Of a stretch of 64,000 nt of DNA, positions 53,774 through 62,424 are shown piece after piece. The stretch spans positions 1-64,000 of the forward strand of contig JAFXSH010000068.1 in the NCBI GenBank assembly GCA_017525805.1, given 5' to 3'. The position numbers were made by a program, and so were the translations under genes. Positions within the stretch are counted from its first letter, which is position 1, and every line of letters begins with the position of its first letter. This DNA is from Clostridia bacterium. Lineage in GTDB: Bacteria > Bacillota_A > Clostridia > Christensenellales > Aristaeellaceae. Below the pieces are notes generated by a model. The model saw only the letters and a list, made by a program, of their open reading frames with translations. It was not told where the DNA came from and ran no database searches.

Positions 53774-54565
53774 ATGGAAATACGGGAACAATTATCCAAA
53801 ATTCGCTGCTTTCTGCTGGATATGGACGGCACCTTCTACTTGGGGAATCAATTGATCGAAGGATCCTTGGATTTCCTGGACAAGCTCAAAGAAACCGGGC
53901 GGCAGTGCCTGTTTCTGACCAACAATTCCTCCAAATCAGCGTCCTTTTACAAGGAAAAGCTGAAGAAGATGAACGTGCCGGAGGAATTTCGCAACGTGCT
54001 CACCAGCGGCCAGGCCACGGCCCGGTACGTGACCAATCGTTTTCCCGGGAAAAAGGCTTTCTTGCTGGCCAACGCCATCGAAACAGAGGAAATGCGGGCC
54101 TTGGGGGTGGAAATCGATCAGGAACACCCGGATTATGTGCTCATCGCTTTTGATACGGAATTGGACTACAAAAAAATGACCATGCTCTGCGACCACGTGC
54201 GGGCTGGCCTGCCTTATATCGCCACCCACCCGGATTTCAATTGCCCCACGGAAACGGGCTTCATTCCCGACATCGGGGCCACCATCGCCTACGTAAAGGC
54301 CAGCACGGGAAGGGAACCGGACCTGATCATCGGCAAGCCCTATTCCGGCATCGTGGAAGAAACCCTGCGGGTGACGGGGCTGCAAAAAAATGAAATGGCC
54401 ATGGTAGGGGATCGGCTGTATACCGATATCGCCACGGGCGTGAATTTCGGCATGCTGTCCATCCTGGTCATGAGCGGGGAAACCACGGCCCAAATGGCGG
54501 CAGAATCGTCCATTAAGCCGGGGCTGACCTTCGGGCGGCTTTCAGAAATGATCCCGTATTTATAA
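53774..54565 (+). CDS. HAD-IIA family phosphatase (NagD/AraL-like)
   Basis: 263 residues. LLDMDGTFYLG (D16 nucleophile, D18 acid/base), FLTNNSSKS as motif II, IGKPYSGIVE holding the motif III lysine, and MVGDRLYTDIATG as motif IV. A C2-type cap lies between motifs II and III. It should dephosphorylate small sugar or nucleotide phosphates. ATG follows GGAGG, four bases after truB, so it may be the last member of the operon. Confidence 0.88.
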   Translation: MEIREQLSKIRCFLLDMDGTFYLGNQLIEGSLDFLDKLKETGRQCLFLTNNSSKSASFYKEKLKKMNVPEEFRNVLTSGQATARYVTNRFPGKKAFLLANAIETEEMRALGVEIDQEHPDYVLIAFDTELDYKKMTMLCDHVRAGLPYIATHPDFNCPTETGFIPDIGATIAYVKASTGREPDLIIGKPYSGIVEETLRVTGLQKNEMAMVGDRLYTDIATGVNFGMLSILVMSGETTAQMAAESSIKPGLTFGRLSEMIPYL

Positions 54566-54587
54566 TTATCAGGTGAAAGGTTCGAGC

Positions 54588-55328
54588 ATGAAAGAAGTGC
54601 TGCGCCGGGCAGGCATCGGCGTTTTCTGGATCGACATATGGTGGGGGATCGCGCTCTTGGTGGGCTTGCCCAAGCTGCTGCCGGGTCCCCTGGAAACGGC
54701 GGAAGCGCTTTTCCGCCTGGCCGGGACTGCGGTCTTTTGGCGGAGTGTAGGGCTTACGCTGATGCGGGTCGCCCTGGGCTACCTGCTGGCGGTGCTGAGC
54801 GGCACGATGCTGGCGGCGGGCTGCTGGCGGTTCAAGGGGATGGACGCGCTTCTTTCTCCCCTGCGCACGGTGATCAAGGCCACGCCCGTTTCTTCCTTTA
54901 TCCTGTTGGTGTGGCTATGGCTCAAGCGGGCCCATGTGCCGGTGTTCATTTCTTTTCTGATGGTGCTGCCCATTATCTGGACCGCCGTGCAGGAAGCTTT
55001 GGGCGCGGTGGATGGAGATTTAAAGGAAATGACGCGGATGTACCGCTTTACTCGATGGCAGAAGATCAAATATCTGTATGCGCCCAGCGTCAAGCCCGCC
55101 TTTATGGCGGCGGGTCTTACGGGCTTAGGCTTTGCCTGGAAAAGCGGAATCGCGGCTGAAGTGATCGCCTTGACGCCCGATTCTGTGGGCAAGCATTTGA
55201 GCGACGCGAAAAATTATTTGGAATACCCGGACCTGTTCGCCTGGACCCTGACGGTGATCCTGCTTTCCATGCTGCTGGAGGCGGCGCTGAAAGCGACGGC
55301 CCGGCGCGGAAAGGGGGCGAAAAAATGA
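54588..55328 (+). CDS. ABC transporter permease (SsuC/TauC/ThiX type)
   Basis: 246 residues, six helices. SSFILLVWLWLKRAHVPVFI, EALGAVDGDLKEMTRMYRFT and GLTGLGFAWKSGIAAEVIAL match the aliphatic sulfonate / taurine / thiamine-precursor permeases. The EAA-type loop is present. ATG 54588 follows AAAGG; the GTG at 54573 is less likely. It is coupled to the ATPase gene by an ATGA overlap. No substrate-binding protein gene is found nearby, so the substrate is open. Confidence 0.88.
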   Translation: MKEVLRRAGIGVFWIDIWWGIALLVGLPKLLPGPLETAEALFRLAGTAVFWRSVGLTLMRVALGYLLAVLSGTMLAAGCWRFKGMDALLSPLRTVIKATPVSSFILLVWLWLKRAHVPVFISFLMVLPIIWTAVQEALGAVDGDLKEMTRMYRFTRWQKIKYLYAPSVKPAFMAAGLTGLGFAWKSGIAAEVIALTPDSVGKHLSDAKNYLEYPDLFAWTLTVILLSMLLEAALKATARRGKGAKK

Positions 55329-55885
55329 TCCGCCTTACCAACGTTACCGCCGGTTATCCCGGAAAAACGGTACTGCGAAACCTGTCCCTTTCCCTGCCGG
55401 AACAAGGGGCGGCCGCCGTCATGGCTCCCAGCGGCTTTGGGAAAACCACCCTGCTGCGGGTGCTGGCGGGATTGTTACAGCCGCAATCCGGCACGATTTC
55501 CGGGCTGGAAAACAAGAAAATATCTTTTCTTTTTCAGGAGGATCGCTTGCTTCCCTGGCAAAACGCGGAAAAGAACGTGGAAATCGTCAGCGACAGGGAA
55601 AAAGCCCGGTTCTGGCTGCGCGAAATGGAAATCGAAGATCCCGGCCAGTATCCCCATGAAATGAGCGGCGGCATGCAGCGCCGGGTGGCTTTGGCCCGGG
55701 CGATGGCGTTCGGCGGCGAGATACTGCTGCTGGACGAACCCTTTAAGGGCCTGGACGATGCCCTCCGGGGCAGGATCGCCGCCCGCATCAAGGATCAGTT
55801 TCCTCTGACAATCCTTTCCGTCCACGATCAGGAGGAAGCCGCGCTGATGGGGGCGGGGATCCTGCGGCTGGACCACATAGCATAA
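55325..55885 (+). CDS. ABC transporter ATP-binding protein, short
   Basis: 186 residues, rather short for the nitrate/sulfonate/taurine class. Walker A APSGFGKTT (34-42), Q-loop FLFQEDRLLPW, signature MSGGMQRRVALARAM, Walker B ILLLDEPFKGLDD and SVHDQEEA with the switch histidine: all catalytic motifs are kept, the C-terminal part is trimmed. It pairs with the preceding permease (overlapping start) and ends at a strong terminator. Confidence 0.9.
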   Translation: MIRLTNVTAGYPGKTVLRNLSLSLPEQGAAAVMAPSGFGKTTLLRVLAGLLQPQSGTISGLENKKISFLFQEDRLLPWQNAEKNVEIVSDREKARFWLREMEIEDPGQYPHEMSGGMQRRVALARAMAFGGEILLLDEPFKGLDDALRGRIAARIKDQFPLTILSVHDQEEAALMGAGILRLDHIA

Positions 55886-55896
55886 AGAAAACCATG

Positions 55897-55922
55897 AAAA
55901 AAGCGCCGCGCGGCGCTTTTTT
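55897..55922. terminator. Terminator after the ABC pair
   Basis: AAAAAAGCGCCG/CGGCGCTTTTTT, a perfect 12-bp stem that works in both directions for convergent genes. Confidence 0.92.
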
Positions 55923-55939
55923 CGTATGGATGAAACGGA

Positions 55940-58591
55940 TCATTCGATTTTAATGGCGTACATGCTGGCGTTGCTCTTGCTGCAGGTGCCGATCACCAGA
56001 TAATTCTTGTATACGGCGGGGCTGGCTTCGATAGAGCCGCCCAAATTCAGGGTGCAGCGGACGGAACCGGTGCGGGCGTTGAGCAGGGTGAGGTTGCCGC
56101 CCTGGTCGCCCTGAACGATCCAGGCGTCGCCTTGATCATTGTACATGGCTACGGGAGAAGAAATGCTTTCGTCCTTCAAGGCATATTCCCACACCAGGCG
56201 GCCGCTTTGCTTATCCATGGCAAGCAGTTTGCTGCCGCCGCCGCTTACCTTGTTGACGGTGAAGAATACCAAGTCGGAAATATTGTTCTGGCCGATCACG
56301 GGGCTGGCCTTGCAGCCGGAAAGCTGGTTCTTGTCATAGTCGCACTTGATAGCATAGGTCCACAGGGTTTCGCCGGTCAGGGCGTTCATGCGGCGGATGG
56401 TCACATCCTTCTTGCTGCCCAAACGGCTGTAAGCCGTGTTGCCGGTATAGAGGCTCACGCTGGATTCGCTGTCCATATCCAGGGCGATAGCCGCGTCGAT
56501 GTTGTCGCCCCCGTCCATGGCCCAAACGGTCTTCATGGTGTCGGAATCCACGCAGCGGATCACGCCGTAGGTATCGGCCATATAGATGTATTTATCATAC
56601 ATGGCCACGCTGCTTTCCACGCTCACCAGGGTTTCCTTTTCATCATTTGCCTTGGTGCGCAGGTACACGCCGGTGGGCTTGATGCTGATGGACAGCTTGG
56701 CGTCGGGATTTAAGCGTGCGGAGGGATATTCAAACTTGGCGTTCAGGTCCAGGGTATAGAGCAGGCCGTTTCCCCCGGCGACGACCAGCGCGTCCATATC
56801 CCGGTTGTTGAACAGGAACAGGGCCGTGCCGTCGAACGCGCCGTTGGTGGAGTACTGCACCTGGGAATCGGATTTGCGGCCGTTGAGGAAATAGGCTTCC
56901 TTTCCGTCGATCAGATTATAGATATGCAGGCCGATGCTGCCGGTTTTATTGGGCAGCTTCGATATGCCCTGGCCCACGGCCAGCAGGGGCCGGTCATAGC
57001 TGTCGATGGAAACGCTGCCCTTGAGGGGGAAGCCCACGTTGATGGTGTCCCGGGTGGCGGAACCGTCGGTGAGGTCCAGGAAGTAGATTTTGCCGTCCTG
57101 GCCCGCAAAAATCACTTCCCGCAGTCCGGAGGTGGCCTTCTTATCGTCATAGAGGTTCATGCCCTCGCGGACTTCCTTGGTCCACTTGACGATGGCGGGC
57201 TGGCCCGTCCAGCCCACGCCGTATAGGGTGCCGTTATCGGCGGTTTTCAGGGAACCGAGAGGGACGGACCAGAGGACGGACAATTGTTCCTTTTCCACGT
57301 TCACGGTGCCGTAGGCGGCGTTCCGGCGGAAATTGTCGCCCCGGAAGGTGAGAACCCCGGCGGAGGAATAATAGGAGTATTCGTCCGGATTGGGGGCCAC
57401 ATAGCCTGCCGCGCGGCTGACGGTGGTGGTTTTCCCGCCCGAATAAACGTTTTCTGTGGATTTCAGGCTGCCTGACCCTGCCGTGGCTTCCAGCCGGGGC
57501 AGAGGCGTGGGCGTGGGAAGCGGCGTGGGGGTGGGCGTAGGCGTCACAGTGGGCAGAGGAGTGGGGGCTTCCGTCGGTTCAGGCGTCGGTTCGGCTGTCG
57601 GCTCGGCGGTGGGTTCAGGCGTGGGTTCCTCGGTAGGTTCCTCCACCACGAAGGTGGAAACATCCTCTGTTACAGGGGGCGGATTGGTAGGCGCCCAGGT
57701 GATCACAGGCATGGCACCGGTTTCCGTGGGAGAGGGAACCGCCGTTTCCAGGGGCAGCACCACGGCCATGGGCACATCGGTGGGCACCGCCGTGGGCGCG
57801 TCCGTGACAGGGGCCGGGGTGGGGGCCGGCGTGTCCGTAGGTATGGGCGTAGGATCGGCTACGATCAGGGAAACAGATTTTTCCGTGCGCCGCCAGGTAT
57901 CGTTTTCCTTGATGACGGCATATACTTCGCCGGTATAGGGCACATCGAAAATGGCGTTGATATTCCAGATCTTATTGGTTTCGTTGGGGCCGTTCACCAG
58001 GGTGGCGGTGCAGGCGATTTCATTGCCCTCGCCATCTTCAAGCCGCACGCCGTCCACGGACTGATTGGTGGTAACGCTGAACAGCATTCGGGTATTCGTG
58101 GAACCGGTGGAAGACGCGGCCTGGAAAGAAAGCACCTCGCCCGCCGCCTTAACAGGCGCGCTGATCAGGCCGGTGATGGCGTTTTTCAGTGGATTCAGGG
58201 GACCGGCGTCCTTCATGAAAAAGAGGGCGGCAAAAAAGAGCACCACCGCCGCCAGCACGATCCCCAAAATTTTCAGCCACGGGAAACGGCGGACGTCTTC
58301 TTCATCGTCGTAGTCGTCATCCTGTTCTGTGGAATGGCGCATATACAGGCCGCCGTCCTGGGACGAATCGTAACGGCGGGAATAGGCGGCCCGGGACGGT
58401 TCGGCGTTTTCATCCTGCCAGGTAGGGGGTTCGCGGCGCTGCCACTGAATTTCCCGAGGCGCTTCTTCCTGCTCTTCGGGCAGACGATTGGGTATATCCG
58501 AGGAAGATTCGCCGGTGCGGCGGTGCCGGTCGCTGCGGCGATGGCGCACGGGCGATTGATGATCGGAAGAATAAGGATCATAATTACTCAA
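55940..58591 (-). CDS. Membrane-anchored PQQ-like beta-propeller protein
   Basis: 883 residues. A cytoplasmic, charged N-terminus (RHRRSDRHRRTGESSS; DDDYDDEEDV) leads to one membrane helix (about 105-126), an Ig-like extracellular stretch, and a long proline/threonine/glutamate-rich linker (PTEEPTPEPTAEPTAEPT, PTPTPTPLPTPTPLP). A C-terminal eight-bladed PQQ-type propeller follows (SVPLGSLKTADNGTLYGVGW; IYFLDLTDGSATRDTINVGF; LVWEYALKDESISSPVAMYN; SASMYAIKIE). Start is TTG 58591, eight bases after AAGGAGG; a longer frame to 58636 would place that site inside the gene. The propeller is probably a scaffold or binds a cell-wall ligand; PQQ use is not implied. Own promoter. Confidence 0.82.
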   Translation of the reverse strand: MSNYDPYSSDHQSPVRHRRSDRHRRTGESSSDIPNRLPEEQEEAPREIQWQRREPPTWQDENAEPSRAAYSRRYDSSQDGGLYMRHSTEQDDDYDDEEDVRRFPWLKILGIVLAAVVLFFAALFFMKDAGPLNPLKNAITGLISAPVKAAGEVLSFQAASSTGSTNTRMLFSVTTNQSVDGVRLEDGEGNEIACTATLVNGPNETNKIWNINAIFDVPYTGEVYAVIKENDTWRRTEKSVSLIVADPTPIPTDTPAPTPAPVTDAPTAVPTDVPMAVVLPLETAVPSPTETGAMPVITWAPTNPPPVTEDVSTFVVEEPTEEPTPEPTAEPTAEPTPEPTEAPTPLPTVTPTPTPTPLPTPTPLPRLEATAGSGSLKSTENVYSGGKTTTVSRAAGYVAPNPDEYSYYSSAGVLTFRGDNFRRNAAYGTVNVEKEQLSVLWSVPLGSLKTADNGTLYGVGWTGQPAIVKWTKEVREGMNLYDDKKATSGLREVIFAGQDGKIYFLDLTDGSATRDTINVGFPLKGSVSIDSYDRPLLAVGQGISKLPNKTGSIGLHIYNLIDGKEAYFLNGRKSDSQVQYSTNGAFDGTALFLFNNRDMDALVVAGGNGLLYTLDLNAKFEYPSARLNPDAKLSISIKPTGVYLRTKANDEKETLVSVESSVAMYDKYIYMADTYGVIRCVDSDTMKTVWAMDGGDNIDAAIALDMDSESSVSLYTGNTAYSRLGSKKDVTIRRMNALTGETLWTYAIKCDYDKNQLSGCKASPVIGQNNISDLVFFTVNKVSGGGSKLLAMDKQSGRLVWEYALKDESISSPVAMYNDQGDAWIVQGDQGGNLTLLNARTGSVRCTLNLGGSIEASPAVYKNYLVIGTCSKSNASMYAIKIE

Positions 58592-58640
58592 AGGATTGAA
58601 CCTCCTTCGTATGTACTGGAAAGGAAAATCCACCACATAT

Positions 58641-58669
58641 AGTATACCAGAAACATGGCTGATTCACAA
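58641..58669 (-). promoter_or_regulatory. Promoter of the beta-propeller gene
   Basis: Minus strand: TTGTGA (58669-58664), 17 bases, TATACT (58646-58641). Confidence 0.7.
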
Positions 58670-58740
58670 GTAAAAATATTGGGAAAGGGGGCATTACAAA
58701 ACAGATAAGGTCGAAACAAGGCCGGCGGGAAAGAAAAAGG

Positions 58741-58769
58741 TTCATTTTTGCGGCAGTATGTGGTACAAT
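58741..58769 (+). promoter_or_regulatory. Possible promoter of rsmE
   Basis: TTCATT (58741-58746), 17 bases, TACAAT (58764-58769); the -35 is weak. Confidence 0.4.
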
Positions 58770-58817
58770 ACTCCCGTTCCACGGGGACGAATGGATATGC
58801 GGGAGGGAAAAGCTGCC

Positions 58818-59534
58818 ATGCATCGTTTTTTTGCCACGCGGGTGGATGAAAACCGGGCGGAGCTTCCGCCGGAGGAGGAAGCCCACGCTTTAAGGGTGCT
58901 GCGGATGAGCGCGGGGGACGCCTGCCAGGCCCTGATCGAAGGAAGCCTCTACAGCGCGGTGATCGAAGAAACGGCTCCCCGGGTGATCCTGCGTTTGGGC
59001 GATATGCTGCCCTCCCCGGAACCCAAGGTGGAAATCACCCTGTACCAGGGCATCCCCAAAGGGGAAAAAATGGATTATATCGCCCAGAAGTGCACGGAGG
59101 CGGGGGTTTACAGGATCGTGCCGGTAGCCTTTTCCCGGTGCGTGGCCCGATGGGAGGGAAAGGACGCCGCAAAAAAGCGGGACCGCTTCCAGCGCATCGC
59201 CGCCGAGGCAGCCAAGCAAAGCGGAAGGGCTATAATTCCGGAAATCGGGACGCCCCTGTCCGTGAACCAGCTTTGCGCGGAGCTTTCCTCGTATGATTTG
59301 GCGCTGGTCCCCTGGGAAGAAGAACGGGGCAACGGCATTCGGGCAAAATGGCGGGGCGAAAAGCGCGTGGCCTTTGTGATCGGGCCGGAGGGCGGCATTG
59401 CCCCCGATGAAATCGAACAAATGAAGGCTGCCGGGGCTGTGCCCGTTACCTTGGGCCCCCGGATTTTCCGCACGGAAACGGCGGGGCTGGCGGCGCTGGT
59501 GTCCCTGCTGACCCTTTCGGGAGATATGGAATAA
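58818..59534 (+). CDS. rsmE: 16S rRNA (uracil(1498)-N3)-methyltransferase
   Basis: 238 residues. An N-terminal PUA-like domain (HRFFATRVDENRAELPPEEE) is followed by a SPOUT knot: ITLYQGIPKGEKMDYIAQKC, TEAGVYRIVP, RWQRIAAEAAKQSGR-type helix, FVIGPEGGIAPDEIE and TLGPRIFRTETA. It methylates U1498 of 16S rRNA with SAM. ATG 58818 follows GGGAGG. The next gene starts one base after its stop. Confidence 0.94.
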   Translation: MHRFFATRVDENRAELPPEEEAHALRVLRMSAGDACQALIEGSLYSAVIEETAPRVILRLGDMLPSPEPKVEITLYQGIPKGEKMDYIAQKCTEAGVYRIVPVAFSRCVARWEGKDAAKKRDRFQRIAAEAAKQSGRAIIPEIGTPLSVNQLCAELSSYDLALVPWEEERGNGIRAKWRGEKRVAFVIGPEGGIAPDEIEQMKAAGAVPVTLGPRIFRTETAGLAALVSLLTLSGDME

Positions 59535-59535
59535 G

Positions 59536-60060
59536 ATGAAGAAAAAGCAATTATCGAACAATGAAACGCTCTTCCGTCTGGATAACTGGATGGCCCTGCA
59601 CCAGCGCCTTTGCTGGTTGATTTTAGCGGTTCTGGCTATTGCCTCCATGGCGGCGCTCCTTTCTTTCCGGTTTCTGCCGGAGAAGATTCAGACGGCGTTG
59701 ATGTTTGCTGTCATGATGCTGCTGTTAGGCCTCTATCGCTGGGCGTCCAACGCGCCATACCGTTCCATGCGCAAATGGGGGAACCGGCTGGAAAAAGGAA
59801 ACTTGGAAATGTATCGGGCCATGCTGGAATATATTCAGAAGCTGGAAAAAGCACTGCCCGACGCCCTGCGCAGGCAGCTGAACCATTCCATGACCGGCAC
59901 GAAAGCGTCGCTCATGGCCGCCTTAGGCCAAAAGGAAGAAGCGCTGGCGCTTCTAAAGAATTATGACCAATACTGGGACAAATCCCAGCGGACGAGTTTT
60001 CAAACCATGATGAACAAAATATCCGGCGAAAACAACGAAACAGAGCAGAAGGAGAACTGA
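59536..60060 (+). CDS. Small membrane protein of unknown function
   Basis: 174 residues. Two adjacent helices (LCWLILAVLAIASMAALLSF and IQTALMFAVMMLLLGLYRWA) are followed by a cytoplasmic helical tail with tetratricopeptide-like spacing (SLMAALGQKEEALALLKNYD). Not recognised. It lies between rsmE and mtaB in a tight operon, so translation may couple to both. Confidence 0.6.
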   Translation: MKKKQLSNNETLFRLDNWMALHQRLCWLILAVLAIASMAALLSFRFLPEKIQTALMFAVMMLLLGLYRWASNAPYRSMRKWGNRLEKGNLEMYRAMLEYIQKLEKALPDALRRQLNHSMTGTKASLMAALGQKEEALALLKNYDQYWDKSQRTSFQTMMNKISGENNETEQKEN

Positions 60061-60063
60061 TCC

Positions 60064-61347
60064 ATGCGCACGGTAGCCTTTCATACCTTAGGCTGCAAGG
60101 TGAACCAATACGATTCCCAGGCCATGCTGGAGCTGTTCGAGCAGGCTGGCTACGAACCCCGGGATTTTTCCGAACCGGCGGACGTGTACGTGGTGAACAC
60201 CTGCACGGTAACGGGCACCGGGGATAAAAAGAGCCTGAACGCCGTGCGCCGCGCTTTGCGGACGAATCCCAGCGCCGAAGTGGTGATCGCGGGGTGCCTC
60301 GCCCAGCGAGACGGGGAAAAGCTGCTGGAAACCGGCGCGCGGCTGGTGATCGGCAACGCCCGGCGGGGCGAGGTGGTGCGCCTGCTGGAGGAAGCCGTCG
60401 CCAGCGGCCAGCGGGTGGCGGCGGTGACGGATATCCTGCGCACGCCTTACGAGCCACTCCGTGTTTCCAGCCAGGAGGGCCGCACCCGGGCGGTGCTGAA
60501 AATCCAGGAGGGATGCGACCGGTACTGCACGTACTGCATCATTCCTTACGTCCGGGGCGGCATCCGGTCCCGCGCGCCGGAGGATATCCGGCAGGAAGCC
60601 ATCCGCCTGGCCCAGGCCGGTTTTCAGGAGCTGGTGCTTACGGGCATTCATTTGACCAGCTACGGACGGGACCTGGACGGGAAAACGCTGCTGGACGCCG
60701 TGCGCGTCTGCGATGCGGAGGGGGTTCGGCGTGTCAGGCTGGGTTCCCTGGAGCCTGTGATCGTAACAGAAGAATTTGTGGAGGCACTAAAAAAGGAAGA
60801 AAAGGTGTGTCCCCAATTTCATCTGGCCTTGCAGTCCGGCTGTGATCCGGTATTGAAGCGCATGCGCCGCCGGTATACTACCGATGAATTCCGCCGGGCC
60901 TGCGCTTTGCTGCGGGAAACCTTTCCCGGCTGCGCTATCACCACCGACGTGATCACCGGTTTTCCCGGCGAAACGGACGCGGAGTTTGCCCAAACCATGG
61001 ATTTTTGCCGAGAAATCGGCTTCGCCCGGATGCATGTGTTCCCCTATTCCGCCCGGCAGGGGACCCCGGCGGCTCAAATGCCGAATCAGGTGCCCAAAGC
61101 CCTGCGGGAGGAAAGGGCCCGGACGCTGATCGCGATGGGGGCGGATATGGCCCGGAAATACCGGGAAAGTCAGATCGGAAAAACCGTGGAGGTGCTGGTG
61201 GAGGAAATCGACAGCGATGGAAACGCGCATGGATATACCCGCCAGTACATCGCCTGCGCCCTGCGGGGCGGAAAGATAGGAGAAATATGCTCCGTGCGCG
61301 TGAACGGAACGGACGCGGATGGGCTGATGGGTGATAAAGCAGAATAA
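60064..61347 (+). CDS. mtaB: tRNA (t6A37)-C2 methylthiotransferase MtaB
   Basis: 427 residues. The UPF0004 domain has cysteines C11 (TLGCKVN), C47 (NTCTVT) and C78 (AGCLAQ) for the auxiliary [4Fe-4S] cluster, the radical SAM motif is C151, C155, C158 (CDRYCTYC), and a TRAM domain closes the protein (GKTVEVLVEEIDSDGNAHGY). It converts t6A37 to ms2t6A37 in tRNAs reading ANN codons. Four bases after the membrane protein gene; ATG with AAGGAG. Confidence 0.95.
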   Translation: MRTVAFHTLGCKVNQYDSQAMLELFEQAGYEPRDFSEPADVYVVNTCTVTGTGDKKSLNAVRRALRTNPSAEVVIAGCLAQRDGEKLLETGARLVIGNARRGEVVRLLEEAVASGQRVAAVTDILRTPYEPLRVSSQEGRTRAVLKIQEGCDRYCTYCIIPYVRGGIRSRAPEDIRQEAIRLAQAGFQELVLTGIHLTSYGRDLDGKTLLDAVRVCDAEGVRRVRLGSLEPVIVTEEFVEALKKEEKVCPQFHLALQSGCDPVLKRMRRRYTTDEFRRACALLRETFPGCAITTDVITGFPGETDAEFAQTMDFCREIGFARMHVFPYSARQGTPAAQMPNQVPKALREERARTLIAMGADMARKYRESQIGKTVEVLVEEIDSDGNAHGYTRQYIACALRGGKIGEICSVRVNGTDADGLMGDKAE

Positions 61348-61365
61348 AGGGAAGCCTTTGAAACG

Positions 61366-61388
61366 GGAGCGCGTGGCGCTCCTTTTTT
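61366..61388 (+). terminator. mtaB terminator
   Basis: GGAGCGC/GCGCTCC stem with GTG loop, then TTTTTT. Confidence 0.9.
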
Positions 61389-61502
61389 GTTGAAAAAAAA
61401 CGCTGTTTTTTAAAAGGGCCAAAACGCAGGGTACGAAATTGAACGTTCTTCTATCAGAATCGGGCGATAATGCGCGTTTCTGATACAGCGGCCGGGCCGG
61501 GG

Positions 61503-61532
61503 TTTACAAATGGAAGCCGGGGTGGCTATAAT
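61503..61532 (+). promoter_or_regulatory. Promoter of the phage packaging module
   Basis: TTTACA (61503-61508), an 18-base spacer, TATAAT (61527-61532). Upstream, TATCAGAA/TTCTGATA arms (about 61453-61484) form an inverted repeat. Confidence 0.65.
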
Positions 61533-61545
61533 GCAGGTCGATACG

Positions 61546-61559
61546 AGAACTGACGTTCT
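61546..61559 (+). promoter_or_regulatory. LexA (SOS) box-like palindrome
   Basis: AGAACTGACGTTCT: GAAC, four bases, GTTC in a perfect palindrome, 13 bases behind the -10, i.e. at the start of the transcript where LexA would block. Matches the Gram-positive LexA box core. Confidence 0.5.
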
Positions 61560-61598
61560 TAAAAATGACGAGCTGGAAAACAATGCAGGAGGGGGAAG

Positions 61599-61826
61599 AT
61601 GGAAGGAAAGCTGAACGCGGGGGACGCGAAATGCCCGTTTTTTTGCGCTCACACCAATCATGCGGTGATATGTGAAGGGCTGATCCCGGACAGCCGCGCC
61701 TGCCTGACCTTTTCAGGAAGAGAAGGAAAACGCATCCAATATGAAGCGTTTTGCTGCATGCGGTATGAGAACTGCGAACAGTATCGGGCTTTGATCGAGC
61801 GATACCAGCAGGAAACGGAAACGTAA
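61599..61826 (+). CDS. Small Cys-rich phage protein
   Basis: 75 residues. CPFFCAHTNHAVICEGLIPD and YEAFCCMRYENCEQYRALIE contain six cysteines spaced as for a zinc-binding domain. ATG follows GGAGGGGG. It directly precedes the terminase small-subunit gene, so it is probably part of the packaging operon; function unknown. Confidence 0.65.
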   Translation: MEGKLNAGDAKCPFFCAHTNHAVICEGLIPDSRACLTFSGREGKRIQYEAFCCMRYENCEQYRALIERYQQETET

Positions 61827-61842
61827 TCAACGGGAGGAAAAC

Positions 61843-62424
61843 ATGGGGAAAACGATCCCGAAAAGAGAAACCGCCGGGCGGCAGGACGAAAAAAAGCGGA
61901 TCGCGGAGGAGAGGTATATCGGCGGGGACGTATCGCTGAAAGCCTTGGCTGCAAAAATGGGCGTCAGCGCGTCTACCTTAGGCAAATGGAAGAAAGCGGG
62001 GGAATGGGACAAGAAAAAAGGCGAAGTAGAACAGCGGGCCATAAAAAAGGCCACCACCCAGGCTGTAAACAAAAAAGCGCGGGAGCTGTGCCGTCTCATG
62101 GAAGCGTCGGACGAAATGGAATACGCCCTGCTGCTGGCCGCCCGGGCTGTAGTAAAAAATCTGTGCGAGGACGAGGAGGGCCTCATTGTCACCGACGGCA
62201 AGGAACGGGCCGACAACATGACCCGCTTGGTGCGCGCCATCAACCAGCAGGCGGAAACCAGGATGCGATTGAGCGGCATCATGGATCAGGCCGAACAGGA
62301 AAAGATCGCCTTGCTTTGGCGCAAGCAGGAATTGGACGAAAAAAAGGAGGCCCAGGATCAGGCGGAGGGAAAGGAAGGCGTAACGATCAAATTGGACGAT
62401 GAGGCAGGCGCGCTTTCGGTATGA
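61843..62424 (+). CDS. Phage terminase small subunit
   Basis: 193 residues. An N-terminal helix-turn-helix (ERYIGGDVSLKALAAKMGVS, ASTLGKWKKAGEWDKKK) is followed by helical regions and an acidic tail, as in PBSX/Terminase_2-like small subunits that recognise the packaging site. ATG follows GGGAGG. The stop codon overlaps the start of the large subunit gene (ATGA). Confidence 0.85.
   Translation: MGKTIPKRETAGRQDEKKRIAEERYIGGDVSLKALAAKMGVSASTLGKWKKAGEWDKKKGEVEQRAIKKATTQAVNKKARELCRLMEASDEMEYALLLAARAVVKNLCEDEEGLIVTDGKERADNMTRLVRAINQQAETRMRLSGIMDQAEQEKIALLWRKQELDEKKEAQDQAEGKEGVTIKLDDEAGALSV

Noticed and set aside
57456..57938. Plus-strand frame encoding valine/glycine/serine repeats
   Set aside because: It is the complement of the PT/EPT-rich linker of the beta-propeller protein.
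61441..61448. GAACGTTC as a LexA box
   Set aside because: The half-sites lack the four-base spacer; the site at 61546-61559 fits instead.
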